Assembly (NCBI RefSeq): GCF_040183065.1
Contig: NC_091120.1
Coordinates: forward strand, 183,360,396 to 183,424,395
Source of the DNA: Periplaneta americana
Lineage: Eukaryota; Arthropoda; Insecta; Blattodea; Blattidae
Length of the DNA: 64,000 nucleotides
Direction of reading: 5' to 3'
The notes under the pieces are model-generated. The model searched no databases and was not told the DNA's origin. It saw only the letters and a list, made by a program, of their open reading frames with translations. A program made the translations under genes and the position numbers. Shown here piece by piece: positions 35,141-46,599 of the stretch. Within the stretch, counting starts at the first letter, position 1; each line of letters opens with the position of its first letter.

Positions 35141-35490
35141 GTAAGTATCAATCTAGCAATATTGAGTACACGTGGGACTCAAGCGAACTGATTGTGACTT
35201 TGACAAACTCTGATGATAAGCAGATACAGTCAAAACAAACTGCTCATATAGATATGACAGAATCTGTATGCTCGGCTGACGTCAGAGCGGAGGGGGGGGG
35301 ATTGTTCCGCTACAAGGGATATTTCACAGTGACTAACGTAACAACCCTACATAAATTGTGGATATGTACATCAAACATAATAAATGTTGGTATCTTTATA
35401 TTAGTACCATATTATTTAGTACATAAAGCTCTAATGATGCAATTAAAAAGAACGTTCTAAATGTCAACTCTATTTATACAATACTGATTT
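35141..35490. other. Intron 4 start with one GTGACTAACGTAAC word
   Basis: An 88-codon frame (35194-35460) spans this stretch, but I do not recognise the peptide. It contains gtgactaacgtaac at 35339-35352, the word repeated in the element that follows. Confidence 0.4.
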
Positions 35491-36054
35491 TAGGGAGTGT
35501 GACAAACGTAACATTTTCATTACCCTCTGAAAATAGAGACAAACTAAACAATTTTTCTGTGATTTGGTTGTTTACGATTAATAATGTATTTTAGATAAGC
35601 TTCGTTCACAATTTCATATTTCAATTATTATGAATAGATCACCCAGTATATGAATATATGTCAATACATGTATGTGACTAACGTAACGTGACTAAAGTAA
35701 CAGAAAGTAACATGCACAAAAGTAACTTAATACGTATTTACTGGACAAGTTTTACTACTGAGTAAGAAGAATAGCATTACATATTCCATCTAAAGCTTCA
35801 TGTCTGCAAGTTTTTACAATGAATTGTTATGTTTTTTATTTAACGACGCTCGCAACTGCAGAGGTTATATCAGCGTCGCTTTACAATGAATACTTAATCA
35901 ATTAATAGATAATACTTAATATACATACGGAAACAGACACTCCTACGGTCAGAATCTTGCAACTGCCTCGTCGTGTTCTGTATTCCTGTAGAGGTTAATG
36001 TAAAGATATCGTAGTTTCACTACACTGTGACATGTCTTTATTCAATGCACGGAC

Positions 36055-36222
36055 TTAACTGGAGCAAACATACTGTATTTTCAAGTTTATTCTCATCATC
36101 TTCCATATTAGATAGGGTGCACACAAGCAGTTAACTTTTGTGTTAAAGGTAGTGGCTTTTTCCATAAAAGATATTGGTGTTGCTAAGGACAATCTTCTTA
36201 TTTCTGAGGATTTACTGCCAAA
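36055..36222 (-). pseudogene. C-terminal part of the interrupted uncharacterised transposon ORF
   Basis: The minus-strand peptide SSEIRRLSLATPISFMEKAT continues the protein fragment that stops at the other side of the mariner (37560). The mariner TA duplication falls in the codons between them. Confidence 0.5.
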
Positions 36223-36224
36223 TA

Positions 36225-37556
36225 CGAGGCGCGTCCAGAAAGTAAGTTTCCCGATTTTTTTACCTTGAAAGTAAACGTAATTAGCCATGTCAATTACGCA
36301 TGCGTAACACATCTATGACGTATCAATCACATGTCAGCCGGACAGGTCCCGCCTGGTGCCAGTAGCGTGGCAGCAGTGGTCCGAAATGGAAGCTCTTATT
36401 CCTTCTCCCGCCGCCTGCGAGGTTCGGTCGGTGATAAAGTTCTTTAATGCACAAAGCATTGCGCCAATTGAAATTCATAGGCAGGTCTGTCAGGTCTATG
36501 GGCCGAACATCATGAGTAAGCAGATCGTGCGTCGCTAGTGTAGGCAGTTTTCCGAAGGTCGTCAAAGTGTCCATGATGAAGAGCGCAGTGGGCGACCGTC
36601 CCTCATCAATGATGATCGTGTTGAGCTGGTGCGGCAGTGCATCATGGAGAACCGTCGCTTCAAGATTATGGAGCTGAGCAGCCATTTTCCGCAGATATCG
36701 CGATCCTTGTTTCATGAGATTGTCACTAAGCACCTGCTGTTCGAAAAAGTGTGTGTGCCAGGTGGGTGCCGAATAACCTGACACCCGAACACAAAATGCA
36801 AGGTTTAGGAGCAGCACTGACATTTCTGCAACGGTATCACGATGACGGCGACGAGTTCCTCGACAGGATCGTCACGGGCGATGAGACATGGATTTCGCAC
36901 TTCACCCCAAAACCAAGCACCAGTCAATGCATTGGCGGCATAGTGGATCTCCGGTCAGGACGAAATTCAAACAGACGCTGTCGGTACGGAAAGTGATGTG
37001 CACGGTGTTCTGGGACAGGAAGGGCATTCTGCTCATTGACTTCCTTCCAAGAGGTGAAACAGTGAACGCTGACCATTACTGTGAAACACTGCGAAAATTG
37101 CGACGTGCCATTCAAAACAAGAGACGTGGAATGCTTATTGCAGAAGTTGTGCTCCTCCATGACAATGCTCGTCCACATACGGCTCGGCGCACAGCAGCTG
37201 CTTTGACGGAATTTGGCTGGGAGTTGTTTGATCATCCACCCTACAGTCCTGATCTTGCTCCCAGCGATTTTCACGTTTTCTTGCACCTCAGGAAATTCCT
37301 GTCCTCCGGTGAGCATTTTGGCAACGACGAAGAGCTGAAGACGTCGGTCACACGCTGGTTCCATTCACAGGCGGCAGAGTTCTACGACAGAGGGATACAA
37401 AAGTTGATCCCACGATACGATAAGTATCTAAATTCTGATGGTGGCAATGTTGAAAAATAGCTGAAACACTGCTGTACCTGTTGCCAATAAATGTTTTCCT
37501 GAAAGTGTGTGTTCTTTTTTTTTAAATAGGGAAACTTACTTTCTGGATGCGCCTCG
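36225..37556 (+). mobile_element. Mariner element, near full length, inactive
   Basis: 1332 bp with imperfect TIRs (cgaggcgcgtccagaaagta ... tactttctggatgcgcctcg) and TA at both flanks (36223-36224, 37557-37558). Transposase starts at 36390 (MEALIPSPAACEVRSVIKFF). An in-frame TAG lies at about 36536 and a frameshift at about 36760. The D,D34D core follows: TGDETWISHF, then after another shift VLLHDNARPHTA and YSPDLAPSDFH. The C-terminus is KLIPRYDKYLNSDGGNVEK with TAG at 37458-37460. It is close to the SETMAR-like mariner type. Confidence 0.93.
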
Positions 37557-37559
37557 TAT

Positions 37560-39107
37560 AACGTTTCAGCGTAGCACCGGCACCACCATGAGGACCCTTT
37601 CTGTGGGTAGTACTCGAAGAAGTAACAGGAAATGTATCTTTGATCTGATGAGTGTTGTCATTGAGTAGCGATTTTTAAAATGAACTAAAACACCAACAGG
37701 CCACAGGATTGCTTTCTGAACAGGACTATGCCTTTTGTTGAAATCATCCACAATGTGCCATTTAAATGTTTACTTCTGACGTTGTGTACCATCTTGTGTC
37801 AGAAATAACACCATTGGTTTCAATTTGTAAATCGTCATTCTCATCGGTCTTGGACTATAATATAATCAGTGTAAATTGTAATTCATTTATGTTGATTTAT
37901 TGTCCAGTGGGCAACCATAACTTTAATCTGGTGCTTAATCTGGTAGTTTTCTGTAAAATCTATCAAGACAATTGTTGCATTGTTGCCCCATGCTCCGAGT
38001 TTTATTCTTGTTTTCTCAGTTCGAGTGCTTGTTCTTTTGTGTGAAAATTGTGATCCAAAATTTTTAACATATGTTCCTTCAACATCTTGAAAAAATAATC
38101 CACTGATGAATACCAATGGCTTCATTGCGATGGTCCGTGTTCTTTCTAGCAGTTGAAATAATATCGTTAAGTTTGTTACTGCAGCTCTGACAAGTCCGTA
38201 TCAGCGTGCATTCTGGATTACTTTGAATACAAACAACCATACAAATTAATTCTCTAATGCTTATAGCGTTTGTTTTCAAAGCACAACTTTGTAACAGGAA
38301 ACGATAAATTCTTGCAATAGGGACAGCAGCATACATAGTGACAATTACATGATGACAGTTCTACATGTACTGGTTTGAATTTCTGAAATTTTGTGAAGTC
38401 AATTTGTGTATGGGGATACTCTGACTTGAATAACTGAAACCCTTCTTTCAAATTGAACACCAAGACCCTTTTTAAGTACCGGTACCGGTACTTTTTTATA
38501 CGTCTTGATTACACAACTTTTAACACTGTATCACTTCGGAATATGTATGATAAGACTTTCTTGTGTTAAATTCTAACGTACCTTGGTTACATGTTTCGAC
38601 CTTTTATGGGTCATCCTCAGAACATGTACATGTAAACAAGGTACGTTACTTTTTTATAGTCTTTCTTGCCAGGACACTAACGTGATATATAATCGTGTTG
38701 GTAAAAGTCTTGTACCAATTTTTATGTCTCTTTTGAATATGGAGTCCACTCTCTTAGTTTTTGTTTGTTCCTCATTTTCCACACAACAAGCTTTTTAGGA
38801 CGAATTTTTTCTTGCATGGACTTGCTGGAAGTGAAGTGTGAACTCCTCTTACAGTTTTCCCAAATGCTTGTGATTTGTATGGGAAATGAAGAGCTATGGA
38901 TATCTACTTTTTAATTAGATTTTCCTCTCTCATATTACGCATACAGATTTTTCCTACTTCTGCTTCCTTCTTCTTGAACTCATTATTTCTTCCTCTTTCT
39001 CTGCATCGTCTCATACCTTCCTTCGCTTTTTGCCTTTCTTTGACTATTTTATCTGCAGTCCTGAGTGCACGACTGTTTTGATTTCTTCCCTTGGATGTCT
39101 TTGTCAT
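37560..39107 (-). pseudogene. Uncharacterised transposon-borne protein, decayed
   Basis: Minus-strand frames in order: a basic start MTKTSKGRNQNSRALRTADK with R-C-R-E-R clusters (39107-38904); FQLFKSEYPHTQIDFTKFQK and NCHYVCCCPYCKNL (38463-38254); IHQWIIF and ATIVLIDFTENYQIKHQIKV then VAHWT (38125-37883); THRKGPHGGAGATLKR (37600-37560). This order (RERxRK start, FQLFK-x-E-x-P, CCC-x-Y/H, VDF-x-ENY, HGKGPHDG-x-G-x-KR) matches a protein repeated many times in arthropod, cnidarian and mollusc genomes. Several frameshifts. I do not assign a superfamily or function. Confidence 0.55.
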
Positions 39108-39204
39108 GCTCTAGAACCCACCATTAAAGTATCTAACGACAGCAAGACTTTGACAGAAAATAATACGTCTGTCGCGACTAACGTAACATTAAAATATTAA
39201 TAAT

Positions 39205-39284
39205 GTTACGTTAGTCACAATTGGATGTTACGTTAGTCACAATTGGATGTTACGTTAGTCACAATTGGATGTTACGTTAGTCAC
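39205..39284. repeat. 22 bp tandem repeat, four units
   Basis: gttacgttagtcac followed by aattggat, at 39205, 39227, 39249 and 39271. An inverted gactaacgtaac at 39175 forms a hairpin with the first unit. Confidence 0.95.
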
Positions 39285-39822
39285 AGTAATACTTAAAAAC
39301 TGTTTTTAAATTTATAATTAATGTATGCTGATGGCACTCAGTATATGTAGTACTAAGGAAATGTAGCATTTTAGTTCAATAAATATTATACATGTTTCAG
39401 GAAGTGAAAAATATTTCTTTTTTGTGGCTAACGTAACCTAAGATTCAGTTTGTATTCAACATGTTACAAGTACTAACTGATTCAAAGTAGTATGCAAATA
39501 CAAGCACAAATTAGAACTAGAATACCTGTACTAAGAGTAAACAGCATAATTATGCAGACACGATCAAGTCATGTGATTTTTATAGTGCATTTAGAAAGGT
39601 TATCAGTTATGGTGCAAAACGTACTCAAAACTCACTTCACTCTCCTAGAGGGATGAAGCGCCACAGAATGTTTCTTTTACGGGGTATTATCAGATTAATG
39701 GAGTTATAGTAACATATTCTGTTATTAATAATTTTCAGTTGATGGGACTAGCACTTCAATTTTTTATATTTATGGATTATTTTTGGAAAAGCGAAAATTA
39801 GCAGGAATATTTTGATTGCATC

Positions 39823-39825
<3 letters not shown>

Positions 39826-39876
<51 letters not shown>
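39826..39876. repeat. (ATT)n microsatellite
   Basis: About 16 near-perfect ATT units. Just before it, 39777-39820 is similar to a Helitron 5' segment (ttttggaaaagcgaaaattag). Confidence 0.9.
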
Positions 39877-40149
39877 GATTACACTGGTCAACACACATTT
39901 TGTTGCCAATCATCTAAAAGTTATTTTAGGGTTAATTTGTTGCACTGATTCCGAACATGACATCAGTTTTTTTCAGACTGGGTCTAGTTTTTGAGATATT
40001 TAGTATATCACTGAAATACATGAACAATGCAAAAAGATAGTTATCCTAAAGTGTAGCCTATTTAGAAATCGCATGAAAAATAAATCAAATTGCTTTAGAC
40101 TAAGTACATGAAATGCCAAATATTAGTCAATTCAGTACAATGAAAAATA

Positions 40150-41572
40150 ATCCCAATTAACACATCACAAATCTCCATCTATTTGATTTTCTTCTGTGTG
40201 GATTATCAACGCAATCACATTGAAGACTCCAGCAGTAGTCAGCCATCATATACGCGTCCCACCTTCCTTGGTATCTTTTTTCATCACCTTCGTGAACCTC
40301 TTCCCTTGTTCCTCACTAAAAGCTCCAAGATTATCTGGAAACCGGTCTGAGTGACTATGAAGAAAGTAATATTTGTACTAAATGAGTTGCTTTTACTATA
40401 TTTCAATGTATTTTACTTCCTTTTTTTCTATTATGGTATTATTTTCATGTTGTTTAGTGCCGATTTATTATGCTATTATCATTATTTTTTTCTAATATGT
40501 TAGTTTTCTGCTATTTAACTTTTTGTTAAATTTTTCACTGATTGTATACTTTGTGATCTGGTAGAGTGTAATAGAAGGCCTTATGGCCTTAACTCTGCCA
40601 GTATAAATAAAGAAATAATTATTAACAAATTCACCATCTTTAAATCGACACATATAGATCACTGGTGCTTCTGCAAGATCATTTTTATATTTTCATTTTC
40701 CTCTTTAAGTTCGGTTGAGCAATCTATTGGAATAGATGCATAGTAATTTCTATTGTGCAGTAAAACACATTTTATGCTTCTGCTGTAACTGTCTATAAAA
40801 AGTCGCCAATCTTCTGGTCGGTATTCAGGTATCCCCAATTGGAGAAAGAGCCCAAGGATGTTAATACAGTACACTAGTTCTTCATCTTGAATAAAATAAG
40901 GAAAAAGTGCTTCCTATCTTGAAAAAAAAAGTTACTTCAGATTCAGGCTATAAACAGTTCTTTTCTTTTAGTTTGGACACTAAAAGTTCAGTCTTGCTTT
41001 GACAGAATTAGGTCTCGAAATAAATCATTGAGTTCTTCCTGAGAGAACTGTAGGTGTGTAGAAGCACTTCCTTCATATTCACTGCCACTGCTTACACTTA
41101 TTTACTCTACACCCCAAATCCTGAGTATTTTCAACATCAGACACTGGAAGGTCAGGGAGTACAGTGAACACTGGTATGGGAACATCTTCGCTGTGTGGCA
41201 CAGATCGCCTTGCTGATTCTAAATCAGGATACGCCCATTTACGTTTCCTGTAACGATCGAGACCTTTCACATTCACAGCACAAAAATAACATTCACTGTA
41301 GTATTTTCTTGGCTCCCTCCACACCACAGGCACACCAAATTTTAAACCTTTTTTCCCTCCATTTTTCCATTGACGTAGATTTTCTACATATGTTTTACAA
41401 ACTACATGGGAAGCCCAAGACTTATCTTGGTCTCCGAGTTTCATTCCAAAAGTGCCAGATATGCTTGCTTCACAAACTCTGTAATATTTTTTCTACGTTT
41501 CTCCTGGCAATATTCGCCAGAAATATAGCAGAATGCGTTAGGGTCATTCAAGTAACCTCTTCGTGAAGAACT
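40150..41572 (-). pseudogene. Relic of a recurrent uncharacterised protein family, copy 2
   Basis: Starts at ATG 41572 with MSSSRRGYLNDPNAFCYISG, then FVKQAYLALLE, a one-base shift, and KLGDQDKSWASHVVCKTYVE, VWREPRKYYSECYFCAVNVK, PDLESARRSVPHSEDVPIPV. After a gap come EYRPEDWRLFIDSYSRSIKC and VLLHNRNYYASIPID (40874-40659). After an inserted retroelement tail come DNLGAFSEEQGEEVHEGD, KRYQGRWDAYMMADYCWSL (40362-40155). The Cys/His residues in the first 130 positions look like a zinc-binding module. It is broken by shifts and an insertion. Same family as 22640-23290. Confidence 0.7.
40362..40620 (+). mobile_element. 3' tail of a non-LTR retrotransposon
   Basis: Contains gtagagtgtaatagaaggcc, ttatggccttaactctgcca and ends gtataaataaagaaataatt, a typical CR1-like 3' end with an A-rich simple tail. 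It separates two pieces of the protein relic above, so it inserted after that element. Confidence 0.6.
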
Positions 41573-42394
41573 CATACTGATTTCAAAATTGAAAAAAAAA
41601 AAAACAACAACAACTGAAGTACAGTACTTAAAAAGAAATGAAACAAAATAATATTACAAGTGAATGGGTTATTTATGAAAGGGCCTAAGTCTTGAATACT
41701 AAATTGTTAGCAATTAAAAAAAACTGCTTATAAGCCGAAATTTTGAAATTAAGGCTGAAATAAAAATTGTATCATAAATTCTACAAAGCATTTAGAGTGT
41801 GAAACTTAGACTCTTCATATCTAAATCGATGTATCTACACCCAAAGAGCAGTTATTACATTACAAACTCATTTTCACAAAATAATGACTTAGGCTCTTTC
41901 ATAAATAATCCATTCAAGTAATGGATAATAGGTACTTATAATACTGTAAAGACTTATTAAAGTACATATTTGGATAACATTATAAATTAAATATCCTGTA
42001 TCTCAAAAACTAGAGCCAATCTGGAATAACTATCATCATTTATGGAACCAGTACACTCCATATACTATAAATTCGTTGAAAATCCTTGGCAACAGAAAAA
42101 AAGGTTTCTTTTTGGGGGGGCTGTGTTATAGCATACGTGAGAGTAATTTTCGTAATATTAGATCATTTACGAAATGACGAACTCAACTGCTTTCATGGCA
42201 AAGTCATGGTCTCAACCAAAACTGTTAAGAGCGGTTTATTCTCCTCAAAATAATATCATAATTCAATTTTCAGACAATGTTCTAATTTTTTTTACATAAT
42301 TGGAACAGATGTAAATGGTCTATAATTACTGTATATTTGAGCCTGAAGTTAAGTGAGTATTGGTCTAATATTTAATAATGGTTACGTTTTTCAG
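41573..42394. other. Intron 4 end, nothing recognised
   Basis: AT-rich. The words atttatgaaagggcctaagtc (41674) and gacttaggctctttcataaat (41886) form an approx. 230 bp inverted-repeat structure, perhaps a MITE. The last bases supply the exon 5 acceptor. Confidence 0.5.
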
Positions 42395-42553
42395 AAACTT
42401 CTGAATCTGATCGGTCTTAACCACATCAAACCATTTCCGCACGCGCTGTCAAAGATTGGCCCGATACTCTGCTTTGAAATGCCCGTGATCAGTTACATCT
42501 GCCAGAAATTTTTAACATCAGTTACGGAGGTTGACTTACAAGGCATTAACCAA
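42395..42553 (+). CDS. Acid lipase gene B, exon 5
   Basis: 159 nt, phase 0 at both ends, acceptor gtttttcag and donor gtaagt. It reads KLLNLIGLNHIKPFPHALSK, CFEMPVISYICQKFLTSVTE and VDLQGINQ. This corresponds to the cap or lid region of acid lipases, whose family ends in an x-Q-x-N-x segment before T-L-x-P-V. Two cysteines (in ILCFE and YICQK) could pair. Confidence 0.92.
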
Positions 42554-42830
42554 GTAAGTATTAACGTATATTTTAAGTTTAGAGTGTTTTTTTTTTTACA
42601 TTCATTGCAATTTATATGAACAAAGGCTATTCACGTGCGATGAGATAATATTACAGAAAATAAAATGAAAGTGGCAGAGAAAAACTGAATACTTGCAGAA
42701 AATGTATCTTTACTTTTGCATTGTTCACAACAAATTCCATACATTCCCTTGAATAAGCGATTGGGTTTCGTTGGTAGAATTCTTGACAGGTTTAATTTCC
42801 GGAACAAGATCATCTAAGGGTTAGTATTAT
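42554..42830. other. Intron 5 start, nothing recognised
   Basis: Poly-T near 42590. No bounded element. Confidence 0.5.
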
Positions 42831-44100
42831 ACAGGGTGAACCGTAACTAATTTAATTAATTTCAGAGGGTTATTCTCTGAGTTATTCCAAACAAAATATT
42901 TAATATAATTTTACTGGTCCTTTCTTCCTTTTGGAGATAACAATTGTATTATATCATGATACATATCATAGGGCCTTTTGGGAAAGCCATTCGTTTAATT
43001 TAGGTCTATGTAGATTCAGTTTAAGACAGCATGATAATAATAAATCTGTAGCCAAAATGTTTCTGGTAATTTTCGATTTTCCAAAAATAATTGGTGTTAA
43101 CATGTATAATTAACCATCCAGAAACCGAAAATAGCTTTGTTGAAATTTTTGTTTGTATGTCTGTCTGTCTGGATGTTTGTTACCTTTTCACGCGATAATG
43201 GCTGAACCGATTTATATGAAAATTGGAATATAAATTAAGTTCGTTGTAACTTAGATTTTAGGCTATATGGCATTCAAAATACTTCATTTAAAAGGGGGAC
43301 TATAAGGGGGCTTGAATTGAATAAATCAAAATATCTCCCTTATTATTAATTTTCATGAAAAATGTTACATAACAAACGTTTCTTTAAAAATAATTTCCGA
43401 TAAGTTTTATTCTATACAACATTTTGATAGGACTGATATTTAATGAGATAAATGAGTTTTAAAATTACAATAACAACGCCATCTAAGGCGCTGTACTGAA
43501 ATAAAAACAAATGACTTCGTCTATAAGGGACCTTGGACAACAATCGATAGCTATTAAACATAGCCTACAGAGAATATTTCTGTGTATGTATGAAGTAATA
43601 TCGGAAGCTAATTAATTGTTTAATTATTATTTCACCATTGGAATGTGTAGTTTCTCTAGAGGGACAAATTCTACAATGTTATTACAGTAACTTCTGAAAC
43701 ATATAGCAAGTAATATAAAGTATACACATTAAAACTGAATGATATGTCAATCTTCATTAAACTATGGTTGCATGTAATAACAAATAAGAAACATGTTAAA
43801 GGAATTGTCATTGCAGCAAATGAGTGCTCTCTGGACCAAAATGACCGCATTTTAATTATTTAAATACAATTTAAATTAAGTAACATATTAAACGATTTAT
43901 CCTTCTATGTTCCCTGGATCGAACGTCTTATTTTAATTATGTAATTACTTTATATTTATTTCTAACAGGTGCAGGGAAGCGCACGGTTACGGCTAGTTAT
44001 GTTAATATATGTTTGAAAGAATTTCACTTTTGTCCTTTAAATGTGCTGGAATTTGATCCGAACAAATGTAACATTTTTAAATTTATTTCCAGAGCGAAAA
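42831..44100. mobile_element. Long-TIR MITE copy 2, split by a Helitron
   Basis: acagggtgaaccgtaactaa opens the element, and cttccttttggagataacaa and gggaaagccattcg follow, as in copy 1. After the Helitron come tttgtcctttaaatgtgctg and aatttgatccgaacaaatgt, the centre of copy 1. The far arm is not clearly present. Confidence 0.65.
43031..43996 (+). mobile_element. Non-autonomous Helitron, copy 3
   Basis: From aataataaatctgtagcc to ggttacggCTAG (43993-43996), with the same internal words and a weakened hairpin (gtgcagggaagcgcac). The expected TCTATACT start is replaced by gcatgat, so the 5' end is altered or truncated. Confidence 0.85.
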
Positions 44101-44500
44101 ATAATTTCAGAAGTCCCAGAATTTCATTATAATAGTGTTTTACTGTAGTTAACATTGAACTTAGTTAAAATAAAAGCGAAAGTGCTTACCATGAAAAAAA
44201 CTAGACCTATATTGTTTTATAAATAGTTGTCATATGTTAGCTGATGAATTTAGCAGATTTCATAATGTGATTATTTAAAGAATTCAATTTCGATAAAATT
44301 AAGTATTGGTCGGCGATAAAGCAACTACTGGTATATATTAAACTGACGATGTTTGCTAGAGAAATTCATACAGATATGGTGGATACATTAAGGGATCATC
44401 ACAAAATATTGGGTTGAGGAATTCAAGAGAGGAAGAATGAAGATCAAATATGAACACCAACACCTCTCTCTAAAATCACTACAGAAAAAAAAAAAAAATA
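44101..44500. other. Intron 5 sequence, nothing recognised
   Basis: AT-rich, no gene or bounded repeat seen. Confidence 0.5.
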
Positions 44501-45068
44501 TATATATATATATATTTTATTATTCAATGCAGTGGCACTTGACTAGAGTCATTGGCCGTACAATGGCGATAAAAACTAAAAGGAAAGAAAACGAAATATA
44601 GTGAACGATGTCCAAGTGAAACTATGAATGAGTGGATGTCAGCACTGCTGCAGTCTTTCTCTGGCCTCCCAGTGCCTACCCACAAAGCTGACAGATGAAA
44701 GAGCTGGACAAGTCTTAATGTGGTTTGAGTCCATGGTGTCGGAACATCCACAGAGCATGCAGTGGGGCTGGATAATACACCCAGGCGGTGGAGGTGATTA
44801 GCCAGACAGTCATGACCGACTGCAGCGCGGAACGTCTCAACAGCTTTTCTTCTGGGCCATTCGGGGAGAGGGGAGTTTAGTGCGTCCTTCCAGTGTTTAT
44901 CTTTAATTCGTTCCTCCAAACTCTTATGGAAACGTTGTCTCACTCGACTGCTTATATTTGTAGATGCTCTGTGGAATGGCAGCATGTTAGAATATGAAAA
45001 GGGGATAGTTATTCCTTTCTTTCCTAGAAAGTCTGCTGCTTCATTCCCGGCAATACCGCGGTGAGAAG
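44501..45068 (-). pseudogene. Non-LTR retrotransposon 3' part, RNase H end
   Basis: The complement starts SHRGIAGNEAADFLGKKG, the last RNase H motif, then RQRFHKSLEERIKDKHWKDA and AVGHDCLANHLHRLGVLSSP, the C-terminal region after RNase H. An A-run and (TA)n at 44487-44516 form the 3' end. The 5' side is cut exactly where the next element's (CAATA)n tail begins. Confidence 0.8.
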
Positions 45069-46330
45069 GTATTGTATTGTATAGTATTGTATTGTATTTA
45101 TTAACATTCCATGGTATTCATGCATGCTTACAGCTAGAATATGGGACAAGTCAAAAAACTTAATACTATTATAAAATCTTAATTTATAGTCAAAGTCTAG
45201 ATGAAATATATACATACGAGATTTACAATATAGTCTACTAGTACAACACAAAGTTCTAGTATCAATTTCATGAAGTGTTATTGAATGTCATGAATTCACT
45301 TACAGAATAGAAGACGTGAGAAATTAGGTACTTCTTTAATTTGGCCCTAAATAATTTTATGTTTTGAATTTCATTTTTTATATCGATAGGGAGGCTATTA
45401 AAAATTTATACTGCCATATAACGCACTCCTTTTTGATAGCACGATAGACTTGCCGATGGAGTATGAAAGTAATTTTTTTTACGTGTATTTATGCTATGAA
45501 CTGTTGAATTAGTTACAAAGTTTTCACGATTACATACGAGGAAGACTATTAATGAAAAGATATACTGACAAGCCATGGGCATTATATGTAGTTTTTTGAA
45601 AATGGTCCTCCACGATTCCCTAGATTTGGCACCTACTATTATTCTAATTACTCTTTTTTGTAATAGAAATATATTGTTACTATCTGTGGAATTTCCCCAG
45701 AATATTATTCCAAAACTCATTACCGAGTGGAAGTATGCAAAGTATATTGTTTTTAAGGTATTGATATTTACTATCTTTTGCATAGATCTAATAGCAAAAC
45801 AAGCTGAATTTAGTTTGGGGGTAATTTCTTTAATATGATTTTTCCAATTTAACACATTATCGATTTTTAAGCCAAGAAATTTGGTTGTTGTTATTGTTTC
45901 TAATAGGGATCTATTATTAATTATTGCGCTAGAAATTTGCGACGTCGAATTTGGACAGGATTTAAATTGAATTATGTTAGCTTTGTTACAATTTAATACT
46001 AATTTATTGACTGAGAACCAGTCACATATTTTGAAGAGAATTTCCTCTGTTGAAGATTGGAATGTGTTGGAGTTATTGGCTGTAATTACTATACTTGTGT
46101 CATCTGTAAATAATATGGGATGACCTACATCTTTTATAAGGGGGGCAAGATCATTTATAAAGACTAGAAAAAGTAGGGGACCTAATATTGATCCTTGAGG
46201 AATTCCATTATTAATAGTTCCCCATGTCGATGTAGATTTCATAGTTGTATTGATTTCAACTTTCTGTATCCATTGCAGATGTACAATTTTATTTAGTTTC
46301 TTGATGTCTTCTCTGCATTGTTGAATGTCA
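45069..46330 (-). pseudogene. Non-LTR retrotransposon with (CAATA)n tail, copy 1
   Basis: The minus-strand frame 46242-45406 reads GIPQGSILGPLLFLVFINDL, LFTDDTSIVI (FTDD in place of YADD, so the catalytic pocket is altered), TTKFLGLKIDNVLNWKNHI, FGIIFWGNS, LQKRVIRIIVGAKSRESWRT and ends GVRYMAVKIFNSLP. The tail is tattgtattg on + (45073-45100). A second copy, opposite strand, is at 60454-61255. The 5' boundary near 46300 is unclear. Confidence 0.87.
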
Positions 46331-46422
46331 TCATTAGCTGGTTGTAGTAAGTAGTTTTCAATATAAAATCATGCATTTGGAGGATCGATTTTGGAGTTTC
46401 CACAGATTGGTTGGGGGGGGGG

Positions 46423-46435
46423 GGGAATGTGATCG
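46423..46435 (+). repeat. Homopolymer G13
   Basis: Thirteen consecutive G in an AT-rich context. It is probably at risk of sequencing length error. Confidence 0.9.
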
Positions 46436-46599
46436 CCTCTCACAAGCAAACATTCTGATGGGGGCAGATAAAAAAGTTATTTTTTTCTTTAACCATGTTA
46501 ATAATAATTTCAAAGAAGTCCTTACACAAATTTTGGCCACTCGACCGCAATTACGATGATAATAAAACATTAGTTCGCCAGGGACTGTTAACATAAAGA

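Larger units (their letters stand above)
35491..39440 (-). mobile_element. Decayed DNA transposon with GTGACTAACGTAAC words and an uncharacterised ORF
   Basis: tagggagtgtgacaaacgta at 35491 looks like a terminus. The word gtgactaacgtaac recurs at 35674 and 35688, at 39174 and 39424 (near-exact), and inverted four times at 39205-39284. Between them, minus-strand coding relics (37560-39107 and 36055-36222) belong to one protein. A mariner has landed in that ORF. Exact outer ends remain uncertain because I found no clean TIR pair. Confidence 0.55.

Noticed and set aside
35194..35460. 88-codon ORF after exon 4
   Set aside because: No known domain and it lies in the intron after a good donor. It is probably part of a decayed repeat.
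39205..39284. CRISPR-like array
   Set aside because: 22 bp perfect units with 8 bp identical spacers form a simple tandem repeat in a eukaryotic genome. No cas genes.
45406..46242. Intact host gene of 278 codons
   Set aside because: It is a non-LTR reverse transcriptase with a repeat tail, has a second copy in the window, and its FTDD pocket is altered.
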